From assembly GCF_000159095.1 (NCBI RefSeq), contig NZ_GG666297.1, positions 230,355 to 294,354 on the forward strand: a DNA stretch of 64,000 bases, in the 5' to 3' direction. The notes under the pieces were generated by a model, which was not told where the DNA came from, did not search any database, and was given only the letters and a program-made list of their open reading frames with translations. A program made the position numbers and the translations under genes. Source of the stretch: Anaerococcus tetradius ATCC 35098. GTDB taxonomy: Bacteria > Bacillota > Clostridia > Tissierellales > Peptoniphilaceae. This document shows, piece after piece, positions 54,809 to 62,820 of the stretch; position 1 is the first letter of the stretch; each line of letters starts with the position of its first letter.

Positions 54809-54837
54809 TGACAAAGAAAATACTTGAGTTTATAATG
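54809..54837 (+). promoter_or_regulatory. promoter of the guanine regulon
   Basis: TTGACA (54809-54814), 17 bp, TATAAT (54832-54837); transcription would begin about 40 nt before the aptamer. The gap 54695-54808 shows nothing recognisable. Confidence 0.85.
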
Positions 54838-54883
54838 GAGAAAACATTATCATAAATTTTGCCGGCAATGATATGTTTTTACT

Positions 54884-54952
54884 AAAGTTATATAATCTCA
54901 TAATCTGGATGAGAGTTTCTACGACTTACCGTAAATAAGTGGCTATGGCTTT
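54884..54952 (+). ncRNA. purine riboswitch, guanine class
   Basis: P1 arms AAAGTTATA (54884-54892) and TATGGCTTT (54944-54952). The core holds TATAATCTCATAATCTGGAT, GAGTTTCTACGACTTACCG and TAAATAAGTGG, matching the purine aptamer. The specificity base just before TATGG is C (54943), as in guanine/hypoxanthine sensors, not the U of adenine sensors. A hairpin GAATCGAT/ATCGATTC (54958-54981) follows without a T run, so the expression platform is not clear. Downstream genes are a guanine permease and guanine deaminase. Confidence 0.9.
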
Positions 54953-55026
54953 TAGTTGAATCGATAATAAGAAATCGATTCTATGTACTTAATTACAATT
55001 TAGAAAAATTATGAAGGAGGATCCTT

Positions 55027-56442
55027 ATGGACTCAAAAACAAATGGTTTTCTAAGTAGGTTTTTTCATCTTGATAAAAACAATACTAACGTAAAAACAGA
55101 AATAATCGCTGGAATCACAACTTTTATCACTATCGCTTATGTTTTGATAATTAACCCTCAAGTTCTCGCAACCCCTTTTAATATAATGGGTGATGCAAGT
55201 ATGGCTGAAAAAGTATCTAATGGGGTCTTTATTGGAACATGTCTCGGTGCCTTTATCGGTACAATTCTCGTAGCTCTTTATGCAAAACTACCTTTCGCCC
55301 AAGCTCCAGGCATGGGACTAAGTGCATTTTTCGCCTACACTACTATGCTTGGAATGGGATATACATATCCTCAAGCTCTCGTTATAGTTTTCATTTCTGG
55401 TCTACTTTTCATAGTAATAACTGCCCTCGGTATTAGGGAGGCTATTATCCGTGCCATTCCTGATGCTATAAAACTCGCCATGACTCCAGGTATAGGCTTG
55501 TTTATTACCATAATCGGCCTAAAAAACGCAGGTCTTGTCGTTAAAAACGAAGCAACCCTTGTCGCTCTAGTCGATTTTGCCAAATGGACAGGTCAGGAAA
55601 AAGAGTTGATTTTTGGGGCTGTTTTATCTCTAATCGGCTTATGTCTGATTACAGTCCTAAGTCATAAGAAGGTAAAGGGAGCGATTTTAATTTCAATAAT
55701 CTTAACTACTCTCATAGGAATCCCTATGGGCATAACCCACATTTCCAATTTTAGTCTTGATATAGCTTCAAAGCTTAACGATTTTTACGAAATATCCTTC
55801 TTTAATTTAGACTTTGCAGGTCTCTTTAAGGGCTCTGATATGTGGACAAATATTTTTACAGTAACTATGCTTGTTCTAAGCTTTTCTCTTGTAAATATGT
55901 TTGACTCCCTTGGTACCCTCCTTGCAGCTGCCAAACAATCAGGTTTAGTTGATAAAGATGGAGAAGTCATTAATTTAAAGCAAGCACTTATGAGTGATGC
56001 GATTTCAACTGCAGCTGGTGCCTTGGTTGGAACATCAACCGTAACAACAGTTGTAGAATCATCAGCAGGCATAGCAGAGGGTGGAAGGACAGGACTTACC
56101 TCGCTTACAACAGCGACCCTATTCTTGTTATCTATAATCTTCGTTCCACTAATTGCTATAATCCCAGCCCAAGCGACAGCTCCAGCTCTAATTTTTGTTG
56201 GCGTATTGATGTTATCAGGTGTTAAGGATATAGACTTTGATGATTTGACAAATGCCCTTCCAGCTTTTTGCACTATCGTCTTTATGCCTTTTACCTATTC
56301 CATAGCAAATGGTATAGCCCTCGGTCTGATAACTTTCTGTATAGTAAAGGCATGCACAGGTCAAAGCAAGGAAATAAAACCACTAACCTTAATTATAGCT
56401 CTAACTTTTGTCTTTAGATATGCCTTTATAACCTTAGGATAG
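55027..56442 (+). CDS. NCS2-family guanine/hypoxanthine permease (AzgA/PbuG type)
   Basis: 471 residues with about twelve to thirteen helices. AzgA-type signatures: GITTFITIAYVLIINPQVLA (about 29-48), PFAQAPGMGLSAFFAYT (about 91-107) and LVGTSTVTTVVESSAGIAEG (about 335-354). It imports guanine or hypoxanthine with protons. Controlled by the guanine riboswitch upstream and 8 bp before guaD. Confidence 0.93.
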   Translation: MDSKTNGFLSRFFHLDKNNTNVKTEIIAGITTFITIAYVLIINPQVLATPFNIMGDASMAEKVSNGVFIGTCLGAFIGTILVALYAKLPFAQAPGMGLSAFFAYTTMLGMGYTYPQALVIVFISGLLFIVITALGIREAIIRAIPDAIKLAMTPGIGLFITIIGLKNAGLVVKNEATLVALVDFAKWTGQEKELIFGAVLSLIGLCLITVLSHKKVKGAILISIILTTLIGIPMGITHISNFSLDIASKLNDFYEISFFNLDFAGLFKGSDMWTNIFTVTMLVLSFSLVNMFDSLGTLLAAAKQSGLVDKDGEVINLKQALMSDAISTAAGALVGTSTVTTVVESSAGIAEGGRTGLTSLTTATLFLLSIIFVPLIAIIPAQATAPALIFVGVLMLSGVKDIDFDDLTNALPAFCTIVFMPFTYSIANGIALGLITFCIVKACTGQSKEIKPLTLIIALTFVFRYAFITLG

Positions 56443-56450
56443 GAGAATAA

Positions 56451-57722
56451 ATGACAAATTTTGTTTTAAAGGGAAATATTTTATATAGTAGAAATAAGGA
56501 TGAGATTAACTTTTTTGAAAATTCATATCTAGTTTGCCAAGAAGGCCTAAGTAAGGGAGTTTATGAAAACTTACCTGACGAATACAAAGACTATGAGCTT
56601 ATTGATTATTCAGGAAAAATCATCATGCCTGGTCTAGTCGACCTTCACATCCACGCCCCTCAGTACAATTTTAGAGGCTGTGGTATGGACTTAGAGCTAC
56701 TAGACTGGCTAAATACTTACACCTTTGTAAGTGAGGCTAAGTTTAAGGATACAAACTATGCTAGAAAATCCTACGAGAGATTTGTTGATTATATAAGGAA
56801 GGGACCAAATACTAGATCAGTTATCTTTGCAAGCCTTCATGTCGAATCGACCATAATTCTAATGGATCTTTTGGAAAAATCAGGCCTAGTTAGTTTCGTA
56901 GGCAAGGTTAATATGGACAGGAATGGAGGGGTAGACCTCGAAGAAGCCGATGCTGATTTTTCAGCGAAGGCTACCCTTGACTGGCTTAACGCTACAAAAA
57001 ATAAGTACGAAAACACTTATCCGATACTCACTCCAAGATTTATCCCATCATGCACAGATGAGCTTCTTAAAAAGCTACAAAAAATCAAGGATGACTACAA
57101 GCTTCCTATCCAATCCCACCTATCAGAGAATTTAGGGGAAATCCAATGGGTAAAGGAACTTATCCCAGAGTCCAAATTTTACGGGGATGCCTATGATATG
57201 TTCGACTTGTTTGGAAAGACCAACAAGACTGTCATGGCCCACTGCGTTTATTCTAAGGAAGATGAACAAAAACTTATAAAAGACAACGGAGTTTTCATAG
57301 CCCATTGTCCAGACTCAAATACCAACCTCACATCAGGTATAGCTCCAGCAGGAAAATACCTAAGGGATGGTCAAAAAATAGGCCTTGGCTCTGATGTAGC
57401 TGGAGGAAGCCACGCTTCAATCTTTAAGGCCATGGCAGATGCAATCAAGGTTTCAAAATTAAGATACAGACTTCTTGATGATTCAATTAAGGCCCTTAGC
57501 CTAGAAGAAGCCTTCTATATGGGGACACTAGGAGGGGGAGAATTTTTCGGAAAAGTCGGCTCCTTTGATAAGGATTACGAATTTGATGCAATAGTAATTG
57601 ATGATCGAAGATTTCTAGAAGAAGACTATTTTAGCCTAATTCAAAGGCTAGAAAGAATAATCTATCTATCAGAAGATAGGGATGTTATTGGAAAATTTGT
57701 AAGAGGAAAAAAATTATTCTAA
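56451..57722 (+). CDS. guaD: guanine deaminase
   Basis: 423 residues, amidohydrolase fold. Metal ligands in GLVDLHIHAPQYNF (about 62-75), the QSHLSEN loop, MAHCVYS and LGSDVAGGS (about 309-317). It deaminates guanine to xanthine. Being cotranscribed with the permease behind a guanine-class riboswitch gives a consistent catabolic or salvage unit; the riboswitch would lower expression when guanine is plentiful, so a salvage role is the simpler reading. Confidence 0.95.
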   Translation: MTNFVLKGNILYSRNKDEINFFENSYLVCQEGLSKGVYENLPDEYKDYELIDYSGKIIMPGLVDLHIHAPQYNFRGCGMDLELLDWLNTYTFVSEAKFKDTNYARKSYERFVDYIRKGPNTRSVIFASLHVESTIILMDLLEKSGLVSFVGKVNMDRNGGVDLEEADADFSAKATLDWLNATKNKYENTYPILTPRFIPSCTDELLKKLQKIKDDYKLPIQSHLSENLGEIQWVKELIPESKFYGDAYDMFDLFGKTNKTVMAHCVYSKEDEQKLIKDNGVFIAHCPDSNTNLTSGIAPAGKYLRDGQKIGLGSDVAGGSHASIFKAMADAIKVSKLRYRLLDDSIKALSLEEAFYMGTLGGGEFFGKVGSFDKDYEFDAIVIDDRRFLEEDYFSLIQRLERIIYLSEDRDVIGKFVRGKKLF

Positions 57723-57726
57723 AAAG

Positions 57727-57746
57727 GGGCTAGCCTAGGCTAGCCC
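57727..57746. terminator. bidirectional terminator, perfect palindrome
   Basis: GGGCTAGCCTAGGCTAGCCC is its own reverse complement, between guaD and the convergent deoxyribosyltransferase gene, whose stop codon it overlaps. On the minus side A-rich sequence supplies a T run. Confidence 0.75.
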
Positions 57747-58258
57747 TTGATATTTTCTCTAATAAATTCGATTAGGCCTTCTATCAAGTCATCAGAAGTC
57801 TTGTAGATTCTTGGCTTATCGAAAACATTGCCGTCCTTATCCATATAGGAAAGACCAGTTATTAGCTTGTTTATATACAAAAAGTCGTTTTGGAAGACGT
57901 CTTTTTTTATTTCGCATATCTTATCTTCTCTATCATTACCGTTAAGTCTTATATCTGTATATAGTTGAAAAATAGGGATGCCTCTTTCAAAGGCTATGCC
58001 CATCTCTCCAGCAAGGCCCAAATCTTCTGTATCCATAAGGCCAATCAAAAGGTCAGCTTCCTTGAGCCTCTTGTAGTCAGCCCAAAGAATATCATAACCA
58101 TTAGCAAAACCTGCCGCCTTATCATTTATACTTAGATTATCGGCTGGATTATATAGGTCGATTTTATCGCCAAATTCTTTTTCTAGGGCATCTTGCACCT
58201 TTTTGGCTTGATATCTTTGTCCTTCTATAAATAAGTCACATCCTAAATATATTTTCAT
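57740..58258 (-). CDS. nucleoside 2-deoxyribosyltransferase
   Basis: The start is at 58258, where GGGAGGTGAAAATT precedes an ATG; the longer frame upstream has no ribosome site. 172 residues. The fold opens MKIYLGCDLFIEGQRYQAKK. D-x-x-x-L-x-E-A-D-L-L-I-G-L-M-D and GLAGEMGIAFERGIPIFQLY (about 96-115, with E-M-G as the catalytic acid region) are typical. It swaps bases between deoxynucleosides, part of base salvage, in keeping with the neighbouring guanine genes. Confidence 0.88.
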   Translation of the reverse strand: MKIYLGCDLFIEGQRYQAKKVQDALEKEFGDKIDLYNPADNLSINDKAAGFANGYDILWADYKRLKEADLLIGLMDTEDLGLAGEMGIAFERGIPIFQLYTDIRLNGNDREDKICEIKKDVFQNDFLYINKLITGLSYMDKDGNVFDKPRIYKTSDDLIEGLIEFIRENIKG

Positions 58259-58343
58259 AATTTTCACCTCCCATCTATTATAACAAATAAAAAAATTTAC
58301 TAAAACTATTTTATAAAATATAATAAGAATAAGAGAGGTGCTT

Positions 58344-60146
58344 ATGAAAAAAAATATAAAAATTCTATCAACAAATTTCGATATAAGCCTAGGTAATGTA
58401 AGCGAAAACCTTGCTTCTATCAAAGATATAATAAAAAAAGCTGACAAATGCGGGGTAAACATCCTATCCCTTCCAGAATTGTGCCTAACAGGAGCTTCCC
58501 TTTATGATTTATATAAGGAAGATGTATTAATAGAAAGGGTCAAAGAAGCAATCATTGACCTAAAAGCTTTCTCCAAGGACTATGATCTTCTCATAAGTCT
58601 AGGTGCTCCCCTAAGAGAAAATGGAAAGCTCTACAATACCATACTTTTTATTAAGAAGGGTGAGCTTATAACAAGCTTTGTCAAAGAAAATCTCAAAGCC
58701 TACGAAAAAAACATCTTTTGTAGCGAAACTCCAAACTATTTTAGCCTAGGATCTAGTGAAGTTCCTGTAAATATGATTTATCCAGCAGAAATTTCAGGTA
58801 TCAGGATTGGAGTAGTTATAGGAGAAGATGAAAGAGATGCCATAGCAACTTCCTTGGTCTTTAAGGAAATGGGGGTCGATTTAATCTTAAATCCTAACGC
58901 CTATGAGAAAACAGTCCAATCAAACAGACAAAGCCTTAGCGATATAAGCTACTTATCCAAGGGGCTTGTCTATGTATCATCAGGAGCTGGCAGGGGAGAA
59001 TCTAGCACAGATTCAGTCTATCAGGGCTTAAATGTAATAGCCTATGATGGGGAAATAATTGAAAGTCGTGTAAATGACTCAGTAAGCTTTATCAAAAATT
59101 TTGAAATTGATGAAAATAGCCCTACAGCCTTTAAGAAATTTACTGACGAGAAAAATAAAGTAGCTAAGTTTCCTTATCTTCCAAAAGAAGCAAATAAAAA
59201 AGAATTTGTAGGAGATATAATGGAAATAGGAAGCTCTGCCCTCCTAAGTAGGATGAAAAAAATCGGAGTCGAGGATGTATTCTTGGGAGTATCAGGTGGG
59301 CTTGATTCTACCATGACCCTACTTTTCATAAACGAAGCCTACAAGAAAGCTGGCCTTCCAAAAGAAAAAATCCACGCCTACACCATGCCTGCCTTTGCTA
59401 CAAGTAAGAGGACTAAGTCAAATGCCTTTTATTTATGCCAAGCCTTGGGAATTGACCTAAAAGAGATAAACATATCCGAAGCAGTAAAAATCCACCTAGC
59501 AAATATTGGCCATGACCTTAAAAGTCAAGATGTGGCTTACGAAAATGCCCAAGCAAGGGAAAGAACCCAAGTCCTCCTTGACCTAGCCAATATGTACGGG
59601 GGAATAGTAATAGGAACTGGCGATTTATCAGAATGTATGCAGGGCTTTGCAACCTTCAATGGAGATCATATAAGTAACTACTCCCTAAACTCAAGTCTAA
59701 CTAAGACCCACTTGCGTTTCATAGTAACTTACCTTGCCGAAAACACAGACAATGACAAACTAGCTAAAGTTCTAAAAGATATAGTAGAAACTCCAATCTC
59801 TCCAGAACTAAAAAATGAAACTGATGATAAAATAAGCCAAAAAACTGAAGACATCATAGGCCCTTACGAGCTAATAGATTTCTTTATCTACCATCACCTC
59901 AAAGACAAAAAAAGTCCAAGAGAAATCCTAGCCTTGGCAAAATCTGCCTTTGGGGATGACTATAAAGAAGAAGTCATAAAAAAATGGCTAACCTCCTACT
60001 TCAAGAGATTTGCAGCCTCCCAATTCAAGAGAGCAACTGCAGTAGATGGGCCAAACATCACAGGACTTTCAACATCACCTAGACTAGGCTATAAAATTGC
60101 CTCCGATATGGCTTCTACTTTGTACTTGGAAGATATAGATGAATAA
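58344..60146 (+). CDS. nadE: NAD+ synthase with a degenerate glutaminase domain
   Basis: 600 residues from the ATG at 58344 (AGAGAGG six bases before; GTG at 58338 is an alternative). The N-terminal nitrilase-like domain has E45 (LPELCLTG) and K114 (KENLKAY). The position of the catalytic cysteine reads V-V-I-G160-E-D, so the nucleophile is replaced by glycine. The C-terminal synthetase (about 290-600) is intact with FLGVSGGLDSTMTL. It should therefore use free ammonia. Overlaps the phosphoesterase gene by eight bases. Confidence 0.9.
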   Translation: MKKNIKILSTNFDISLGNVSENLASIKDIIKKADKCGVNILSLPELCLTGASLYDLYKEDVLIERVKEAIIDLKAFSKDYDLLISLGAPLRENGKLYNTILFIKKGELITSFVKENLKAYEKNIFCSETPNYFSLGSSEVPVNMIYPAEISGIRIGVVIGEDERDAIATSLVFKEMGVDLILNPNAYEKTVQSNRQSLSDISYLSKGLVYVSSGAGRGESSTDSVYQGLNVIAYDGEIIESRVNDSVSFIKNFEIDENSPTAFKKFTDEKNKVAKFPYLPKEANKKEFVGDIMEIGSSALLSRMKKIGVEDVFLGVSGGLDSTMTLLFINEAYKKAGLPKEKIHAYTMPAFATSKRTKSNAFYLCQALGIDLKEINISEAVKIHLANIGHDLKSQDVAYENAQARERTQVLLDLANMYGGIVIGTGDLSECMQGFATFNGDHISNYSLNSSLTKTHLRFIVTYLAENTDNDKLAKVLKDIVETPISPELKNETDDKISQKTEDIIGPYELIDFFIYHHLKDKKSPREILALAKSAFGDDYKEEVIKKWLTSYFKRFAASQFKRATAVDGPNITGLSTSPRLGYKIASDMASTLYLEDIDE

Positions 60147-60942
60147 GAAAAAAATCGCCACAGGCCTAGGACTCCTTGCCCTAGGTCTAGGCTTTTATAT
60201 CAACAGGCAATGCTTCTACGCCAAGGAAAAAAGAATTGATCTTAGAAATCCCAAGGTCAAAGGAGAAATAAGGATTACCCAAATATCCGACCTCCACTCC
60301 AATGTCATAGCCAATCTAGATGACATGCTAAGAAAAATCAGACAATTCAATCCCCACTTTATAATCCTAACTGGCGATATCATCGATTATGGAACAGAAA
60401 GAAAAATAGAAAGAAGCCTATTTTTTCTTAAAAATCTAAGAAAACTTGAAATTCCTACTTTTTTCATATCAGGTAACCACGAAGAAAAAGGCCCCAATCT
60501 CGACTATTTTGTAAGTCAGATGGAAAAACTTGGCATAGTCTATCTATTTAATGATGGGGTAAAATTTTCTGTAGGAGACAATATAATAAATCTCTATGGC
60601 ACAGGCCACTATGCTAGATTCTACGAAAAATATAAGCCAAAAGACGATAACATAAACATCATCCTAAGCCATCTATCAAAATCAATAAGAGATGATGATA
60701 GAGATGACTTCGACTTTATCTTCTCAGGTCATACCCATGGCGGTCAAGTAAGACTACCAATAATTGGTGCCCTCCTAAGCCCAGCCGAGGGAATCTTGCC
60801 AGATTACGATATGGGAGTATTCCCTTACAAAAAAGGTATAATATATGTCGATAGCGGACTAGGAAACACCTTCCTACCACTGAGATTTCTAGATCCTGTG
60901 GGCTATTCCAACATAAGTATAAGAAATGGGTCTGTAGTTTAG
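60139..60942 (+). CDS. YkuE/YaeI-type metallophosphoesterase, membrane-anchored
   Basis: 267 residues. One N-terminal membrane helix (ATGLGLLALGLGFYI) and then a calcineurin-like fold: TQISDLHSNV (about 50-59), LTGDIIDYG, SGNHEEKG and SGHTHGGQVRLPIIGAL (about 195-211). Relatives cleave UDP-sugar-linked lipids or pyrophosphates at the membrane. The last 15 bases lie inside the tRNA-like sequence at 60928-61001, so its C-terminus (NGSVV) may be a late alteration. Confidence 0.85.
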   Translation: MNKKKIATGLGLLALGLGFYINRQCFYAKEKRIDLRNPKVKGEIRITQISDLHSNVIANLDDMLRKIRQFNPHFIILTGDIIDYGTERKIERSLFFLKNLRKLEIPTFFISGNHEEKGPNLDYFVSQMEKLGIVYLFNDGVKFSVGDNIINLYGTGHYARFYEKYKPKDDNINIILSHLSKSIRDDDRDDFDFIFSGHTHGGQVRLPIIGALLSPAEGILPDYDMGVFPYKKGIIYVDSGLGNTFLPLRFLDPVGYSNISIRNGSVV

Positions 60943-61001
60943 TGGCAAAACAAGGGTGTCCGAAGCCAAAGATGGGGGTTCGATTCCCTCCAGACCTGCC
61001 A
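60928..61001 (+). tRNA. tRNA-like sequence, damaged anticodon stem, predicted anticodon CCG
   Basis: Acceptor arms GGGTCTG/CAGACCT (one G-U), D arm GTTT/AAAC, T arm GGGGG-TTCGATT-CCCTC, discriminator G and encoded CCA are all present. The anticodon arm reads AGGGT-GTCCGAA-GCCAA: only three of five pairs form, with A-A and G-A at the base. The loop would give CCG (Arg, CGG). The acceptor and D arms resemble tRNA-Trp/Gly types rather than Arg. It overlaps the preceding coding sequence by 15 bases and borders prophage remnants. It may be a decayed tRNA or recombined attachment site. Confidence 0.55.
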
Positions 61002-61106
61002 AAATATCAGTTCTATATCAGAGCTGATTTTTATTTGCGAATTTGCCTTCATATAGCAAAGTTTAAAGCTAAATTTATAAAAATAGTTTTATGTTACAGA
61101 AATTGA

Positions 61107-61468
61107 GACAAAACAATTAATAGTAAGCTTGAACAAGTTGAATCCATCAACGTTCCAGCGACTAAAGCTACATCCACCTTATCCGATATACCAAAGAGTC
61201 CTAATAGAGGATCATCAAAACTTGAAGATACTATCGTAAAGATCATAGACCTTCAAGGAGAAATCAATAGGGATATAGATAAGTTGTTAGATTTGAAAAA
61301 GAAATCGTAAGAACAATAAAAAAGATAGAAGATAAAGAACTTCAAGTAGTTTTAGAAAAAAGATATCTTTGTTTTGAATCTTGGGAGAGAATAGCGGTTG
61401 AGATGAATTACTCAATTCAGCATATCTTCAGACTCCATAGTAAGGCTTTGAAAAATATAGAAGTATAA
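61107..61468 (+). pseudogene. prophage ArpU/RinA-like regulator (DUF1492 type), frameshifted remnant
   Basis: Two frames together encode a DUF1492-like protein. The first, from 61107 to a TAA near 61310, reads ...DIPKSPNRGSSKLED, IVKIIDLQGEINRDIDKLLD, LKKKS. The second continues EIVRTIKKIEDKELQVVLEK and RYLCFESWERIAVEMNYS, to the stop at 61466-61468. A one-base loss in the A run near 61298-61305 explains the break, and no start codon is found at the front. The helix-turn-helix of sigma-70 region 4 type (SWERIAVEMNYS) marks late phage transcription activators. Confidence 0.75.
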
Positions 61469-61499
61469 AAAATCGGGTGACGCATAAATGCATCACCCG
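61466..61499 (-). terminator. terminator of the AbrB/RelE operon
   Basis: On the minus strand CGGGTGATGCAT pairs with ATGCGTCACCCG (one mismatch), followed by a T run (61473-61467). Confidence 0.75.
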
Positions 61500-61543
61500 C
61501 AAAACTTTTGTCTTCAATTCGTACTATTATTATAGTAGCAATT

Positions 61544-61810
61544 TTAAAACTTGTCTATGATATCATGGTGTCCAATATCTAAAAGGAATATCAACTCATT
61601 ATTTTCATAGAACCAAATAATGCGAATATCCATATTCACAGAAGATTCCCATAGTCCATCTGCACCTTGTATCTTCTTGGTTCTTAAAGATGGATGGGTA
61701 GGATTTTCTACGAAAAATTTAAGTTTCTTTTTCATTTGTTTCTTTTCAGTATCAGATAGTTTTTTATAATGTTTTTTAAAGGCTTTCGAATAAGTAAGTT
61801 TATAGGACAT
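61544..61810 (-). CDS. RelE/YafQ-like toxin
   Basis: 88 residues. LTYSKAFKKHYKKLSDTEKK start, then HPSLRTKKIQGADGLWESSV, NMDIRIIWFYENNELIFLLD and IGHHDIID. The order and the terminal H-H-D match YafQ/RelE mRNA interferases. Its ATG shares its A with the antitoxin stop codon. It lies within a decayed prophage but is itself intact. Confidence 0.87.
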   Translation of the reverse strand: MSYKLTYSKAFKKHYKKLSDTEKKQMKKKLKFFVENPTHPSLRTKKIQGADGLWESSVNMDIRIIWFYENNELIFLLDIGHHDIIDKF

Positions 61811-62067
61811 TACTTATCTAATTCCTCAAATAGAGAATCAATGGAATCAAAGATTGGCCTTTCTCCATTTTTTATAGATTCTTTAATTTCTTTTACTTCA
61901 GCTTTCAAGTTTTTTATGACGTGTTCTGGATAGATTGCAACTGGAACAAGTACAATTTTTCCCTTATCTTCTATGACTTCAAATTGATCGCCTTGATTTA
62001 ATTCCATAGATTTTACTATGTCTTTTGGGATAGTAACTTGTGATTTAGCTTTTAGTTCAACCAACAT
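61810..62067 (-). CDS. AbrB/SpoVT-type antitoxin
   Basis: 85 residues. The N-terminal swapped-hairpin DNA-binding domain reads VELKAKSQVTIPKDIVKSME, GDQFEVIEDKGKIVLVPV. The C-terminal half (IKNLKAEVKEIKESIKNGER and an acidic end) would bind the toxin. Combining an AbrB-like antitoxin with a RelE-like toxin differs from the RHH/RelE pair at 29920-30403. AAGGAGG before the ATG. Confidence 0.88.
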   Translation of the reverse strand: MLVELKAKSQVTIPKDIVKSMELNQGDQFEVIEDKGKIVLVPVAIYPEHVIKNLKAEVKEIKESIKNGERPIFDSIDSLFEELDK

Positions 62068-62079
62068 AAGAAAACCTCC

Positions 62080-62137
62080 TTAGTTAGAAATTCATACTTT
62101 CTAACTAAATTATATTTTCTTCTAATGAAAAAGTCAA
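62080..62137 (-). promoter_or_regulatory. promoter and perfect operator of the AbrB/RelE module
   Basis: Minus strand: TTGACT (62137-62132), 17 bp, TATAAT (62114-62109). Immediately downstream lies TTAGTTAGAAA-N7-TTTCTAACTAA (62080-62108), an 11-bp perfect inverted repeat over the transcription start, an expected binding site for the antitoxin complex. Confidence 0.8.
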
Positions 62138-62256
62138 GTGGAGAGTAAAGTTGATAGAATGAGAGTAAGTAGTTGTAGTATAGTTAAAATAGCAAAAGAA
62201 TAATAAAACTAGCCTTGGAGATTAAATCTTCAGGGCTTTCTTTATGGAGTGATAAA
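62138..62256. other. gene-free stretch with a terminator-like hairpin
   Basis: AGCC-TTG-GAGAT pairs loosely with ATCTTC-AGGGCT near 62202-62238, followed by TTTCTTT. Possibly left from the phage's early operon. Nothing else seen. Confidence 0.35.
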
Positions 62257-62486
62257 GTGCCGAGAAAACCTAAGAGACATGTTCTAATCCAGCTTGTCCT
62301 GAATTAGTTGATGGACGATTCTGTAAGAAACATGAGAAAGAATACAACAAAAACTATGAAAAATATAAAAGAGATCCAAAAACCCATAAGTGTTATGGAA
62401 AAGCGTGGAGACTTATTAGAAAAAGATATGTAGCAGAGCATCCGATTTGTGAGATGTGTTTAAAAGAAAATAGAATGACAAAGGTA
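62257..62486 (+). pseudogene. phage HNH endonuclease, frameshifted and interrupted by a MITE
   Basis: From GTG at 62257 the frame reads VPRKPKR, then a one-base loss near 62278. The next frame continues CSNPACPELVDGRFCKKHEK, followed by DPKTHKCYGKAWRLIRKRYV and EHPICEMCLKENRMTKV, where the repeat at 62487 cuts it. This is the usual N-terminal zinc-finger-like half of phage HNH endonucleases that sit next to terminase genes. The catalytic H-N-H part is missing after the insertion. Confidence 0.8.
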
Positions 62487-62680
62487 GGGGTTGTTGCAAA
62501 ACTATGAATAATCATCGTCCCATCATTAGAAAGTTCTCTTAGGAAATTTTACCTCTCCTTGCCAGTGGGCATATTAGTGCCTGCCGGATGATGGAGGCAT
62601 TAGCCCGTCGGCAAGGTGAGACTTTCCGTGGAGGTTCTTCTAACTATAATGGTACGATTTATTCATTCTGCAACAGCCCC
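62487..62680 (-). repeat. MITE-like 194-bp repeat, copy 2
   Basis: Same length and sequence as 54501-54694 but inverted. Ends GGGGTTGTTGCAAAACTATG and CATTCTGCAACAGCCCC. Differences from copy 1 are scattered single bases, including compensating-looking changes in the inner stem GCCGAC/GCCGG. It interrupts the HNH gene, so it moved in after or during decay of the prophage. Left flank ends ggta, right flank begins ttata; a TA duplication is possible but not certain. Confidence 0.85.
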
Positions 62681-62696
62681 TTATATTTAAGTATTA

Positions 62697-62820
62697 GGAG
62701 GTGATACTATCGCTAAAAACGGAACATACAGAGGTGGAAGAAGAGTAAAAGCAGGAGGGAAACCACAGCCTGTTGCTGAAAAAATAGAAAAAGGTAAAAA
62801 ATTAGAGATACTAATCTAGA
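62697..62820 (+). pseudogene. phage terminase small subunit (P27-like), N-terminal remnant
   Basis: After AGGAGGTGATACT the frame reads IAKNGTYRGGRRVKAGGKPQ, PVAEKIEKGKKLEILI and stops at 62818-62820. The K-N-G-T-x-R-G-G-x-R pattern and K-P-x-x-x-x-x-K-I-x-x-G-K are how P27-family small terminase subunits begin (usually over 120 residues). Its place just after HNH matches phage gene order. Truncated. Confidence 0.6.

Noticed and set aside
61474-61499. Terminator of the ArpU-like pseudogene on the plus strand
   Set aside because: The T run is present only when read on the minus strand, so it is assigned to the AbrB/RelE operon.
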